NCBI GenBank assembly: GCA_900074885.1
Contig: FJUW01000013.1
Span: forward strand, 529,486 to 593,485
DNA: 64,000 nucleotides
Source of the DNA: Rhynchosporium graminicola
Taxonomy: Eukaryota > Ascomycota > Leotiomycetes > Helotiales > Ploettnerulaceae
Direction of reading: 5' to 3'
The translations under genes were made by a program, and so were the position numbers. Positions 20,731-31,260 of this stretch are shown here, piece by piece. A model generated the notes under the pieces. It saw only the letters and a list, made by a program, of their open reading frames with translations. It was not told the origin of the DNA and made no database searches. How positions within the stretch are numbered: the first letter of the stretch is position 1; each line of letters begins with the position of its first letter.

Positions 20731-23223
20731 CTACGTCTTTGCAACTTTTGAGGTCGCAGTTTCCTTCCCGAGCTCTTTCAAAGCTTCCTCATATCTTGGC
20801 CGCTGATCAGCAAAGACATCTTCTCTGATGGTCAGCCTACCCATCTTCAAGCCATTTGCCCGTTCTATAATATCCGATCTTCCAATCTCATTCCAAAACC
20901 ATCTTCCTTCAGTGGCTGTGAACAGAGTCCATGCATGTCCCTTCTTCCCAGCTCTTGCAGTTCTTCCAATTCGATGTACATAACTTTCAATGCTACTTGG
21001 AACATCGTAATTGATGACATGTGCCAAACTGGGTAGATCGAGACCGCGAGAAGCGAGATCACTGGCTACGATTATAGATATTTTGCCAGAGGAGAATGAG
21101 GTGATTGTGCGTTCTCGTGAAGCCCGAGGTGTTGTAGCTGTCAAGGTTCGAATAGACGAGGAAAGTGACGGGGAAAGGAGAGCGAGTAAACGTCCTAACC
21201 TGACAGCGGACTCGTTAGATTTGGTGAAGATAAGAACCCCGTGTGGCACATCTTCCGTTTCCTTTGCTGACATCTGATCCGCTGGAGTAACCGGGCCAGA
21301 TTTTGATAGCTCCTCTTCAGATTCAGATTCCGATCCGTCTGAGTCTGAAGTTGAGCTGTCGCTATCCGGGGTGTCTTCTGTTGATGGAACAATACTCTCG
21401 CGTTTCATGAGCTCCATTAGGTACAGTGGCTTAATAGTTTCATCATCAACCTTGACACTAGATTCAATCAATAGCGAAGGCAAAACATGGCCTGTACCGC
21501 TTGTCTCGTTGTCTTCATGAGCTGCACCATCCAGAACAACCAGTTTAGGCCGGAAAAGCTTAAACTGGTTCAATTTCCCAACGTCTCGTGTCATTGTAGC
21601 GCTAAGAATGACTTTCCGAACGACCTGCTTCTGACCAAGTCCGGCCATCACGACAGGTAACCATTGTTGAAAGCTCTGATCTAGTAACTTGTCGGCTTCA
21701 TCGACAACTAGCCACTGCAAGAACGAGACGGTGAATCCAGGAGTTGATTTGATGTGATCCACCAATCTTCCAGGTGTACAAATCAGAATATCGACTTTAG
21801 ACCAGGACTTGATAACATCTCCTCGAATTGTCGCGTGGCGCTTTTCTTGACCAAAAAGCTTCGTTTCCTCCTCGACAGATTGCCATGGAGCATCGGCTTT
21901 TTGTAAATCGGAATCATATTGTTCAATGTCATAGACCAAATGATCGCCCATCAAGTTCCTACGTTCAACTTCTACCGTTTCATTTCCTACAGCCGTGCCA
22001 ATCTTTACTCGGTGAGTGTATCCATCTCCTCGAGAAAATGCCGAGGCACATGCTTCTGCAACTTGCTGAGCTTGGGTCACAAGTTCCCTCGTTGGCATCA
22101 CAATCAGACCACGCAAACCCCTGGTTGGATATCGACTGAGATCCTCGACCATCGGAAGCACGTATGATAAGGTTTTACCAGACCCAGTAGCCGCTGAAAC
22201 TAGAACATCCCCAGCACTGGCGTTACTTTGCGGAAGAAGAAGTGGCAACACAGCGGCTTGCACAGCAAAAGCCTGCTTGTAGCCCTTTTTGTGAAGAATT
22301 TTCGTGACATCCTCCGGAATCCCAATATCTTCAAATTGAAATGACGCGTTTGGTGAGACCCTTATTGGCGATGCCAGCCATTTGGGTAATGAGGCCGATA
22401 TTGGAAGGGTAGGGAGCTCTGGAACCGGCTCTGGTTGAGGTAGAGGCCCTAGGTCATGTACTTCGCTTGGGGCATCTGGCATCGCTACATCTTCCTCAAT
22501 AGGTATCAGTTGTTGATTGGATTTCGCAAGCTTCTCTGCCTTTTGCAAAGACTTCTGCCGTTTTTCCATCAATCTTCTGTGCCTTGAGTCCTCACCATCA
22601 CCAAGGCTCTTTACAGATACTTCCTTCTCCTGCTGTTTGTCTTTCTTCTGTTTCGTCGTTTTTGATGTGAATACTCCGTTGGAAATCTTTTCCGGCCTTT
22701 GAAGTTCCCCAGGTTCGATGTCTTTTGTAGATGTTTGGGGAACTTTTTCGTTTTTGGACGCTTTCGTTCCGCCCGGTAGCGTCTCCTCTATTACTTCTCC
22801 ATCTTCTATAAAATCAAATGCAAATGAGCTTGAGCTTTCAGAACTTTGTACTTCATCGAGAGCCTGCCCATCTTCAATATGTGGCGCATTGTGAGTGCCA
22901 TCGAGCTTCGCAGTTCCCCTATTCTTCTTAGATTTCTTGACCGTAGTTGATGTCCCAGAGAGATCAACATATTCATCTCGTTTTCGTTTCACTGGTAGTG
23001 GAGATGTGAACTTTGCAGCTATTTTAACCACAGGCGCTGGCTGAGATTTGGAGTTTGAGGGAGGAATATATCGCGAGTATGTAGAGGACGCATCGTGTTG
23101 AGTTACAGGCGGAGTGGGCGGCGAAGGTTCTGATTGTGGAATATCTGTTATATCATTCTCTCTTGGGGTCGGAACACTTTTCTTGGAAGGCGGGATATAT
23201 CTCGAGTATATCTGAGAGGCCAT
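20731..23223 (-). CDS. DBP6: ATP-dependent DEAD-box RNA helicase Dbp6 (DDX51-like)
   Basis: Nucleolar helicase needed early in 60S ribosomal subunit assembly. Single exon of 830 residues from the ATG at 23223. Residues 1-300 are low-complexity, charged and Ser/Pro-rich, with basic blocks suited to nuclear targeting. They contain two copies of an octapeptide YSRYIPPS (near residues 6 and 49). The helicase core follows: motif I SAATGSGKT (about 341-349), motif Ia VMPTRELV, motif II VVDEAD (about 507) where DEAD is intact, motif III LSATMTRD (about 539), and motif VI HRIGRTARAGKKG (about 750). An acidic Ser-rich insertion lies between the two RecA lobes, as in yeast Dbp6. Assignment to Dbp6/DDX51 rather than another DEAD protein rests on overall layout and the extra insert. 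Confidence 0.87.
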   Translation of the reverse strand: MASQIYSRYIPPSKKSVPTPRENDITDIPQSEPSPPTPPVTQHDASSTYSRYIPPSNSKSQPAPVVKIAAKFTSPLPVKRKRDEYVDLSGTSTTVKKSKKNRGTAKLDGTHNAPHIEDGQALDEVQSSESSSSFAFDFIEDGEVIEETLPGGTKASKNEKVPQTSTKDIEPGELQRPEKISNGVFTSKTTKQKKDKQQEKEVSVKSLGDGEDSRHRRLMEKRQKSLQKAEKLAKSNQQLIPIEEDVAMPDAPSEVHDLGPLPQPEPVPELPTLPISASLPKWLASPIRVSPNASFQFEDIGIPEDVTKILHKKGYKQAFAVQAAVLPLLLPQSNASAGDVLVSAATGSGKTLSYVLPMVEDLSRYPTRGLRGLIVMPTRELVTQAQQVAEACASAFSRGDGYTHRVKIGTAVGNETVEVERRNLMGDHLVYDIEQYDSDLQKADAPWQSVEEETKLFGQEKRHATIRGDVIKSWSKVDILICTPGRLVDHIKSTPGFTVSFLQWLVVDEADKLLDQSFQQWLPVVMAGLGQKQVVRKVILSATMTRDVGKLNQFKLFRPKLVVLDGAAHEDNETSGTGHVLPSLLIESSVKVDDETIKPLYLMELMKRESIVPSTEDTPDSDSSTSDSDGSESESEEELSKSGPVTPADQMSAKETEDVPHGVLIFTKSNESAVRLGRLLALLSPSLSSSIRTLTATTPRASRERTITSFSSGKISIIVASDLASRGLDLPSLAHVINYDVPSSIESYVHRIGRTARAGKKGHAWTLFTATEGRWFWNEIGRSDIIERANGLKMGRLTIREDVFADQRPRYEEALKELGKETATSKVAKT

Positions 23224-23878
23224 TGTCGGAAAGAAGTATAGTTACACAGCTGTTGAGCAATGGTAACTACAGTTTCGTTCGCAAGGCTGAAAGTGAACAA
23301 AAGTTCAAATCGGCTGCAGCCGCCGCTTGTAAGAAAATGGACTAGCTCAGCCTTGAGTGCCATGAGATCGACTTGTCGAGGCTGGGCAAATTCGTCTCCG
23401 GCAAATGAGGAACTGTCAGATGTATTTCACACAACACGATAACAAATTCACAAAATCATTTCAGAATTCCATTTTCTAAACAACTATCATATTCCAATAT
23501 CAACCACCTAACTCTTCGAAAACATTGACAATCTGAAAATGATGACTTTACTTCAGCGTCCCAGATTGCTTAGCTTGAGACAAATTTGGCTGCGCTTTAT
23601 TAAGAATGGCAGAACGCTATTCGGCCATTTTAAAACCTACTATTCACCAAAACCTTCGATTTGATAGTGTCTATCGCAACAGCAGTAGGCAACTTTGTAC
23701 TAGATTCCAATTTGCATATCAAAAAAGGACAAAAGTGGGGGTTTTGTATCGACACGCACCTCATCGCCATCTTCTAGTGAATCTCAACATCTCAATGACC
23801 TACACAATATATGAAAACGCTTGATAATTGCTGTAGATCGCTGGACTCCATTCAGTCATGAGGACTCAATCCTGGCCT
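23224..23878. other. Intergenic, no gene seen
   Basis: A 655 bp interval holding the upstream region of DBP6 and the 3' flank of the prenyltransferase gene. Frames present are short and unsupported. Confidence 0.6.
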
Positions 23879-24989
23879 CTAACGCATCTTTATCTTCCCG
23901 TCTTCAACATGCTTCTGGTGCCATTGGTACTCGACCAAAACAGGCAAAAATTGCCAAAGATCAAACTCAGGCCATAAGCAATCGAGGAATTCAATCTTTG
24001 TATCCTCATGACACTGCCACAGCATGAAATCGCTCAGTCTCTTCACTCCGCTTGTCCTGATCAACAAATCTAGAGGTGGATCTTTGGCTGTGAACATGTG
24101 ATCCCCTATCGTTTCGGATGTAATCGCTTCTGGGTCTGGATAAAGATGCTCTCTACCATCTATTGGAGGAGACTCCTGGTTTAAGGTTGTTGTTGAAGAA
24201 ACGGAATCGTCGATATCAGACGATGGAGAGCTTGAGCGAAGAGGGGACGTGCCAAGGTTTCGCGAACGGATTTTCTGAGTGATTCTAGTCTGAGAGAATG
24301 GCCTTGCGTGAGCTGCTAAAGGTTTTGAGTAGTCTTCTACTGTTGACTTAATCGCCGAAGTGATCTCGTGCCGAGATGTGTATGGGAAACATATATTCAA
24401 AGCACAGCTACTTTTGTTAGAATTTTCTGGAACAGGACTCAGGGAGTACTTACGTTCCGTTGTTCTTTGTCATATCCACTGCTTTATCAATAACTTGCAG
24501 GACATCTGGACGAAGCAATTCCCTATCCCCTAATACTCTCACACTAGCACCATATCTGTCGAGCAGTTCTCCGTGTTGAGATAACTGCGAAAGCTTGATC
24601 TTTGCCATATCCATCAAAGCGTCTACCTCGTATTTCGACCGTTTGAAGTTCTCGATGCTGAAAGCATAGACCGTAACAACCTTGACGCCAGATTTATAGC
24701 AGACTTCTAAGATCTAGTTCTACCCAGTAAGCCATATGTCATGTGCCGAGAGGAAAGGGACACTGACCTTTGCCAAAGCCTCAAACCCCAAGTTGTGCCC
24801 TTCTACCGTCTCGATCTTATGGCTCCTGGCAAATCGCCGGTTTCCGTCCATGACGAAAGCGATATGCTGTGGAATTGATCCTTGCCGCAGAGCGCCAATG
24901 AGCAATTCTCTAAGCTGATTGATGCCCCATTCAATAGGTGGAGATTCGAGCATCCATTTACGAAGCTGGGTGAGATGTGGTGAAGGCAT
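23879..24989 (-). CDS. cis-Prenyltransferase (dehydrodolichyl diphosphate synthase)
   Basis: Elongates farnesyl diphosphate with isopentenyl diphosphate to make dehydrodolichyl diphosphate for dolichol, the ER carrier of N-glycans and GPI mannose (Rer2/Srt1 family). Three exons: 24768-24989, 24454-24713 and 23879-24407, introns about 54 and 46 bp, giving 336 residues. Motifs are IAFVMDGNRRFAR (catalytic Asp, about 45-57), GHNLGFEALAK, the second-exon block VVTVYAFSIENFKRS, NICFPYTSRHE and DLLIRTSGVKRLSDFMLWQ. Between the last two lies a Ser-rich insert of about 90 residues, longer than in yeast. There is no terminal RXG motif, consistent with a subunit that pairs with a Nus1/NgBR partner. It is divergent from PIG-A. 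Confidence 0.9.
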
Positions 24990-25400
24990 AGTGTCGGTAG
25001 GTAAGTAGTAAATCGTTTGCGAGTGCTGGTCACCGAGTGCTGATGGAAGGCAGAGGCTGAGACGAGATCGCGAGAGTTAGGATGAGATTGTATTGTATGC
25101 CTGCTTGTATAATGAGCGTTGAAACAAGCGTGACGACAATTGTAAACGTGGACTTAGCTGGCAGTGCTGTGAAGCTTGCCTTATGAATTGCGTGGCAGGG
25201 CTGGGCATCGCGTACAGTACACATCATTTTTTGGGAGCTCCGATAAGCGATAAGCCAGCCCCCTGGGTATTTCACATGTGTACAATGTAGAAAAGGTTCC
25301 TTTCTCCGACCGACAGGTTTCCATTTTCTCAACAACCATGCAGGTTATCGACTAGTTATACCTTCTGCGACGGCCCCAGCTGTCATCACAGTACAAGACA
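24990..25400. promoter_or_regulatory. Bidirectional promoter, cis-prenyltransferase / PIG-A
   Basis: Only 411 bp separates the start codons of two divergent genes that both serve ER lipid-linked glycan assembly. It must hold both promoters. I see no obvious TATA element in a standard position or known operator. Confidence 0.6.
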
Positions 25401-26909
25401 ATGCATATTGCCATGGTCTCCGACTACTTCTTTCCGCAGCCAGGAGGAGTTGAAAGTCACATCTATCAACTTTCGACAAAGCTCATTGATCGAGGACATA
25501 AAGTAATTGTAATAACACACGCGTATGAGGGCCGCACTGGCGTGCGATACCTCACAAATGGCCTCAAAGTCTACCACGTTCCCTTCTTCGTCATTTACCG
25601 CGCATCGACGTTTCCAACAGTCTTTTCTTTCTTCCCAACCTTCCGAAATATCGTCATTAGAGAGCAAATTGAGATTGTGCATGGCCATGGGAGTCTAAGC
25701 AGTCTTTGCCATGAAGCGATCTTGCACGGGAGGACAATGGGACTGAGGACCGTATTTACAGACCATTCGCTCTTCGGATTCGCAGATGCGGCCAGTATCC
25801 TTACCAACAAGCTCCTCAAATTTATTCTTAGCGATGTGGATCATTGCATCTGTGTCAGTCATACTTGGTAGGCAGTTGTATAGATCTATAAGCCTTCGCT
25901 GACGATTTCTAGCAAAGAGAATACTGTTCTAAGAGCTTCTCTTGATCCTCTCATGGTTTCAGTCATTCCAAATGCAGTCGTCGCAGAGAACTTCCGTCCT
26001 CTCCACCATCCCTCCTACCCATCTGACTTCAATAATCAGCTCGTGCCTGTGCCTCAACATCTCGGACCCCATGATACGATCACGATAGTTGTTATATCAC
26101 GTCTTTTCTACAACAAGGGAACGGATCTTTTGGTTGCAGCAATCCCACGGATTCTGGCAAACCATCCGAATGTACGATTTGTGATTGCTGGCTCTGGACC
26201 CAAAGCCATTGATCTGGAACAGATGATCGAAAGGAATGTGTTGCAGGACAGGGTGGAAATGCTGGGTCCAGTCAGACACGAGGAGGTACGAGATGTTATG
26301 GTCAGGGGTCACATATACCTCCATCCAAGCTTGACAGAAGCTTTTGGAACTGTTATTGTCGAGGCTGCCAGCTGCGGGCTATACGTTGTCTGTACACAAG
26401 TAGGTGGTATCCCAGAGGTGCTCCCAGCCCATATGACGGTATTTGCAAAGCCAGAAGAGGACGATCTGGTTGCGGCCACTGGGAAGGCTATCGCTTCATT
26501 GCGAGCGAACAAAGTCAGGACCGAGAAGTTTCACGATCAAGTGAAAATGATGTATTCCTGGACAGATGTGGCAGAGCGAACGGAAAGGGTCTATGATGGC
26601 ATATCAGGAAACCTTAGCGAGGCAGACTTCTATGGATACGATGCCGCTGATGCTGCAAGCTGGAGTGCAACAAGAGGACGAGCTGGAGTACAAAGCTTTG
26701 CTTTAATCGACCGTTTGAAGCGGTACTATGGCTGTGGGATCTGGGCTGGGAAGCTCTTCTGCCTTTGTGTAGTTATTGACTACTTGATCTTCCTCATGCT
26801 TGAAATTCTGGCCCCAAGAGATGCTATCGACATTACGAGAAACTGGCCAAAGAAAGTACCAGACGAAAACGTTTCTCGAGAGAGGCCGGAGTTCAGTCAA
26901 AGACTCTGA
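25401..26909 (+). CDS. GPI3: GPI N-acetylglucosaminyltransferase catalytic subunit (PIG-A)
   Basis: Catalytic subunit of the complex transferring GlcNAc from UDP-GlcNAc to phosphatidylinositol, the first step of GPI anchor synthesis, on the cytoplasmic face of the ER. Two exons (25401-25867 and 25913-26909) with a 45 bp intron; 487 residues. The N-terminus [20 protein letters not shown] is the family signature, followed by [23 protein letters not shown], the GT4 C-lobe motif [15 protein letters not shown], and the EX7E catalytic element in [18 protein letters not shown]-terminal transmembrane segment ([19 protein letters not shown], about 440-460) fits a tail-anchored topology. Length agrees with human PIG-A (484). 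Confidence 0.96.
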
Positions 26910-27280
26910 GCCAATTCCATTCCTATCATCTACACCTTTTCTTCGGCATACCGAGGCCTAATGACGAATCCTCCTTCTGCCGCATTGTGTTATGGTTGCC
27001 TAATGACCGCGACACGTTTCTCGCTTGAAAAGAGCATGCAACCATGCATGGGAATGACATTATAGCGTCCGTTGTGCAGCGCCGCAGCTGCACGGAGCTG
27101 CACTGAGCTGCGGTGTAGTCGGAGTATTCTGGCAGTCAATAACTCTGAGTCAGACCGTACAACGTCCCTTACCCCGGTCTAAATTACCCCGGGCCAGGCA
27201 CATCAGCTATAAGTATAAAAGGTTGCCATGAATTTGAATGTTGACTCCCGCACTTCAGTTTTTTGGCCACTTTCCACATA
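26910..27280 (+). promoter_or_regulatory. Upstream region of the GNAT gene with GC-rich palindromic repeats
   Basis: Around 27078-27113 the unit GAGCTGC recurs and the flanks CCGCAGCT and AGCTGCGG are inverted copies. About 70 bases later TTACCCCGG occurs twice, 14-15 bases apart (27168-27194). A TATAAAAGG box-like sequence at about 27215 lies 65 bp before the ATG. These are candidate regulatory sites only. Confidence 0.4.
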
Positions 27281-28102
27281 ATGTCTTCAATTGCCGCCAA
27301 CAAATCTGTTCACGACAAGCATGTATTGTGCCAGCATGTCTTGAGCAATTCAAAGCCAGGTACTGAAGCTCCAAAGCCAAGATTCGCTTTGCGGCCTATG
27401 AAATTGGCCGACGCACGAATACTAGGTGTTCATGCTACGGATGCTTATTGGGATGGGCCTGTAATACGTTTCATTGCACCTCACGCCCCCAAGTACCGTG
27501 CCGATCTTGAACGCACTCTCCAACAATCAATTCGCAAGCGTTTGTTCGACCCCCGCAGTGTGTCTCTTGTAGCCTATGAGGCTTCCAATCCAGCTTTCCC
27601 AGTGGGGTTTGGCTCTTTCACTCGTCTAGGAGATGACGACGGCGCTAGAGCTGTCCTGAGCCAGCACAGTCTATTGGACAGGATCTACTTATTCGTCTTC
27701 GCCTGGCTCTTTTGGATTCACGATAAAGTTCAAAACTGGATGTGGCCAGACAGATCGACAGATGCCAATGCAGCTAAGGCTTTTGGTGCCTCTGTAGAGG
27801 GAGATGAAAAAAAGTACTGGGATCAGCATCCTGAAAGAAAAAACAGATGGCACGTACAGAGTATTGTTATCAGTCCTACGTATCAAGGCAAAGGGATCGG
27901 GAGACTCCTAGTCCAGCAGGCCATCGATCGTGCCCAGCAGGAACGTGTAATCATGGGCTTGTCGTCGAGTGTGGCCGGCAGTCATCTGTATCGGAACATG
28001 GGATTCGAATTATTAGGCGATTTTGCGATGAGAATTGGTGTTGAGACGGGCAATGGGATAATGATCCGATATCCCGAAGGGGCCGGAGGGGAGACGCTTT
28101 GA
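27281..28102 (+). CDS. GNAT-family N-acetyltransferase
   Basis: Acetyl-CoA-dependent acetyltransferase of unknown substrate. Single exon of 273 residues; the ATG at 27281 is the first in frame. The N-terminal part reads FALRPMKLADARILGVH, typical of a GNAT beta1-alpha1 start. A long middle insert contains Trp-rich and aromatic sequence (YLFVFAWLFWIHDKVQNWMW) that may pack on a membrane or extend the fold. The CoA-binding motif A is VQSIVISPTYQGKGIGRLL (Q-x-x-G-x-G at about 202-207), followed by motif B elements LSSSVAGSHLYRNMGFELLG. Fungal relatives with this layout are often near secondary-metabolite or resistance genes, but no such cluster is seen here. Confidence 0.82.
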   Translation: MSSIAANKSVHDKHVLCQHVLSNSKPGTEAPKPRFALRPMKLADARILGVHATDAYWDGPVIRFIAPHAPKYRADLERTLQQSIRKRLFDPRSVSLVAYEASNPAFPVGFGSFTRLGDDDGARAVLSQHSLLDRIYLFVFAWLFWIHDKVQNWMWPDRSTDANAAKAFGASVEGDEKKYWDQHPERKNRWHVQSIVISPTYQGKGIGRLLVQQAIDRAQQERVIMGLSSSVAGSHLYRNMGFELLGDFAMRIGVETGNGIMIRYPEGAGGETL

Positions 28103-29106
28103 ATGTGGGCTCTTGATCGAGTTCCGCTCACCAGCGCGAGCATGCGGTTTGACGAGAGCAAAACAATGCTGTAACGCTTCATCTTGAAAGATGAAATAGT
28201 GTATCCTTATTGTCGAGCACTCCCATACTTGGCCTCCAGGGCCGTCCCCTACATGAAGCGCCGTCCAGCCAGAGGCCAGAAATTTCTACGTGTAATTCGG
28301 CTGCTATCAAATCAGCAGTCTGGTACTATTGTTCTCGAATGGGCTTCACTACAAGGCAGCAGGATCTGAAATCTGTTAAGCAGTTTTAGAATGGTTTCTG
28401 ATGGGCCAAATTTCATCCTTCGGCTTCTCTTAGATAAGGCTGGCTGCATACTGGCCTGCATTCAGCCAGGTCAACGGAATCCTTCATCCATAGAGGGAGC
28501 ATTCGTTCAAGTTACAAATTCATCAAGTTAGAAGATGAAAACTGAGAAATTTTGTCAGGATTTTGCACAAAACTACCGTCTGGATCATGGCAACGAACCA
28601 GAAAGATCCATCCCTCCCCAAACAAGCACAAGCATGAGCACGAGTATGTGACATTTTAATAGCCCAGTCGAGGGACTGGACCAGATGGTTCAACAATCCT
28701 GTGTCTCTACCGCAACCAAAGTATGTTTGCAACTTGATCTCAAGTCCTTCAAACCCTCTCTTGAATGCTCGTTCCTAGAGTTTTGTAGTAGCTGCTCGGG
28801 TCATGCATTCTTGGTGTCGTAGTGATCAAGAACCTCTTCGTTCTACGATCCCAGATATTCTTCCTGTTACCATTTTCCAACTAGAGAACAGCTCCCGTCT
28901 TGGTAATTCTTGCAGGTTCATCTGGGCGTTGTATATTGTTACAAGCTTTTCTCCAGGAGCTTAACGATCGAGCCGGCACACTTCCCAAGGGTTGTTCTCA
29001 TAGTCATTCCTACTCTCAACACATAATTCGTAAGTCCATGTGGTGTGCTTTGTTTTATAGAATAAGCCCAAGTAAGACTGACTCAAAATGGATGGGGATT
29101 GTGCAG
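28103..29106. other. Intergenic with probable decayed coding sequence
   Basis: No intact gene. A plus-strand stretch near 28652-28810 reads like coding sequence (VEGLDQMVQQ, LKSFKPSLECSFLEF), but it runs into stops and can only be continued by shifting frame. Another near 28945-29030 (LQAFLQELNDRAGTLPKG) is likewise isolated. I treat this as remnants. Confidence 0.35.
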
Positions 29107-29443
29107 GGCGGATGCCTACGCTTTCTCTCTGGACAGGATTGTCCCTACCATTCCTGATTTCATATCCTCTGCATTTCTCGACAACGAGCAGTACAAGTGC
29201 AAGGCCATCGTCTACTACACACTTGTCAAGTACTATTACTTACTTCAGCGAGATACCATCGAACCCAAAATGTCGAAGTATGGTCGCATCAAGCAGCTTC
29301 TGGAGGATTGTGCTACATTGTGCGAACACTCTTCACGAAAAATTAGTAAGAGATCTGATTGTGCGAATTGGGTTCCATGAGCTAGCTACATACACAGGTC
29401 GTCGGAAACAAGTTACCTTCGTTTTGGCACATTATCTGGCCTA
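29107..29443 (+). pseudogene. Possible 3' exons of an unknown gene
   Basis: A frame entered after a GTGCAG acceptor (29106) encodes about 80 residues (ADAYAFSLDRIVPTIPDF, KCKAIVYYTLVKYYYLLQ). It leaves at a GTAAGA donor (29346) and, after a 53 bp intron ending ACACAG, ends in RRKQVTFVLAHYLA and a stop. The splice sites agree in phase, but I cannot find a phase-compatible start upstream, so this is either a truncated gene or the end of one with exons I failed to see. Product unknown. Confidence 0.3.
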
Positions 29444-29549
29444 GACTGGCAAAGAAAAGTCAAAACTACGCCATTCCGTGTGACAGATTCATCTCCTTAA
29501 TCCTAAGAGCAATCCCACGAACCGTCCTTTATCTTAACACAACTTACGC

Positions 29550-31260
29550 CTAGTACCATCCATCCTGGGTATGAAAGGAAGGGGACCGCAAGCGTCCCCG
29601 AGAAGGTTGGAAGGCGGGCAGTACAACTTCCATCCGGCTTTGCGGAGTAACGGGAGACTGCTTTGAGGTAAGACGAGTCTGGCGTTTTGGAGTGGCTTGA
29701 GCTATGGCTAGTATGTTCGCAGGTCCGATGTACTCGTCGTCATCGTCACTATCATACGATAAAACGGCGCTTTGAAATGGTGATGGAGAGCGAGAAGATT
29801 GCGGAATCTGACGAATGCGATGCGCTGGAAGAGCTTGAGTGGTGGACTTTGGACTTACAGGATCGATGGAATGATCCTCCTCGTCGTTGTTGTCTTCGTT
29901 GTTTTGGTCATCAAGGTATTGCTTGAAAGCGCGTCGGGAGGTCGGAGCTGGTGTAGAAGGGTTTGACTTCGTGATCTGGCGTGTCCGAGAGGTTGAAGAA
30001 GCCCGAGGGGGAGGCGGGGACTCAGGACCATCGTAGATGTCTTGATCGTCACCACCGTCATCAAGTTTCGTAACGACCTTCTGAGGAGCTGAAGCCGGAC
30101 TAGGCAGTCTCTCGATCTTGAGAGTTGAAGGATTAAGAACAGGTAGAGAGCTTAGTTGCGAATTCGCTGAGCCGCCGTTAGATCTTCCGTCCTTGAGCTT
30201 TTGCTTGATAATTTGTCTGACTTTTTCTTCTCGGACATGATCCAGATTACGTCTCTCCTGTACTTTTTTGGCTCGTCGACTGAGCTGATTCATGATGCCT
30301 TGAAGTTCTTGGCGAGCGATAGTACAGCCATCGGTAGTGTTCAAGTTATGCATGCTTCCCAGGTGAGTATGGGTGAAACTCCTGCTTTGGTACAGATCTG
30401 CTTCCATACGCCGAGGAGGAACTTTGACTATAACCAAGAATTAGTTCTTTAGATCGTGAGCTACACTCCACCTCATCTTAGGAAGCTTACCACCACTAAC
30501 TCTAAGTGAACACTTGTATCCTTGACTTCCCCAATGACAATTGGCACACTGGCCCAGAAATGGAACTGCTCCCTCTACACGATCAGGGTATTTGAGGCCA
30601 ACCGGAAAAGAAACACATCCCTTCCAAGTCCTCGTCCCACCCTTAGCAAAGACCTTAGCACAGCAAGTGCAGCTCTCGTTCCCCAAATTGGCTTTGCCGT
30701 ACGTCTGGATGACGCCGGATTGAGAGTAGGAGGCATTGTTCTTCAGAGCCAAGATGCTCTCTTTTGCGGGCTCAGCTTCGCGCTGGATTGGGAAGAGAGC
30801 CTCGTGAGTTCTGAGGTACTCCCAATCTGCATGGTGGCAGAGACGCTCGGAGTGGAACGACAGAGACTTTTGTTGAGCTTCGCGCAATTTTCTGGCTGTC
30901 TCCTTTGCCTGTTTCTTCTGTAGGAGAGCGGTGTTAGCAGCAATAAGCTTTTGGCAATAGATCGAACTCCGAGTCTCACTTACTCTGCTGTGAGGTCGAT
31001 GACTTGGAGTCAGTAAGCTGCTGACGGTACGTCCCATTCTTGCTTGCGAGCTTGGAGTTGTGAATTATTTGGAGTCCATGAGCTTGGTTGCAACAATGAA
31101 GCTTCAAGTACGTCGACGTGTGATTGAGGTGGACAGGAAAGTGAACCACCATTTGTTGATGAGGTTTGGATTCAACCAAAGGTGAGTCCGGATGTGAAGG
31201 TGAATTGTTAGGCGAAGCAGTATCTATCTGTCGATTTTCGGGAGCGGGAAGCTGCGTCAA
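29550..31260 (-). CDS. Fungal protein with Cys motif resembling DUF3716
   Basis: Unknown function. Three exons (31031-31260, 30491-30984, 29550-30427), introns 46 and 63 bp; 533 residues. The first intron is GTACCG...CAGCAG with a TACTGAC branch site; using the GTAAGT a few codons later breaks the frame. Residues about 1-70 hold HLNHTSTYLKLHCCNQAHG. A predicted helix follows (QKKQAKETARKLREAQQKS), then a cysteine cluster, CTCCAKVFAKGG, WKGCVSF, and GQCANCHWGSQGYKCSLR, whose C-x2-C...C form resembles the fungal DUF3716 domain. The C-terminal 280 residues are low-complexity, Ser/Pro/Asp-rich and basic in places, suggesting a nuclear or DNA-associated protein. The family match is from memory and should be taken as a likeness. 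Confidence 0.72.
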
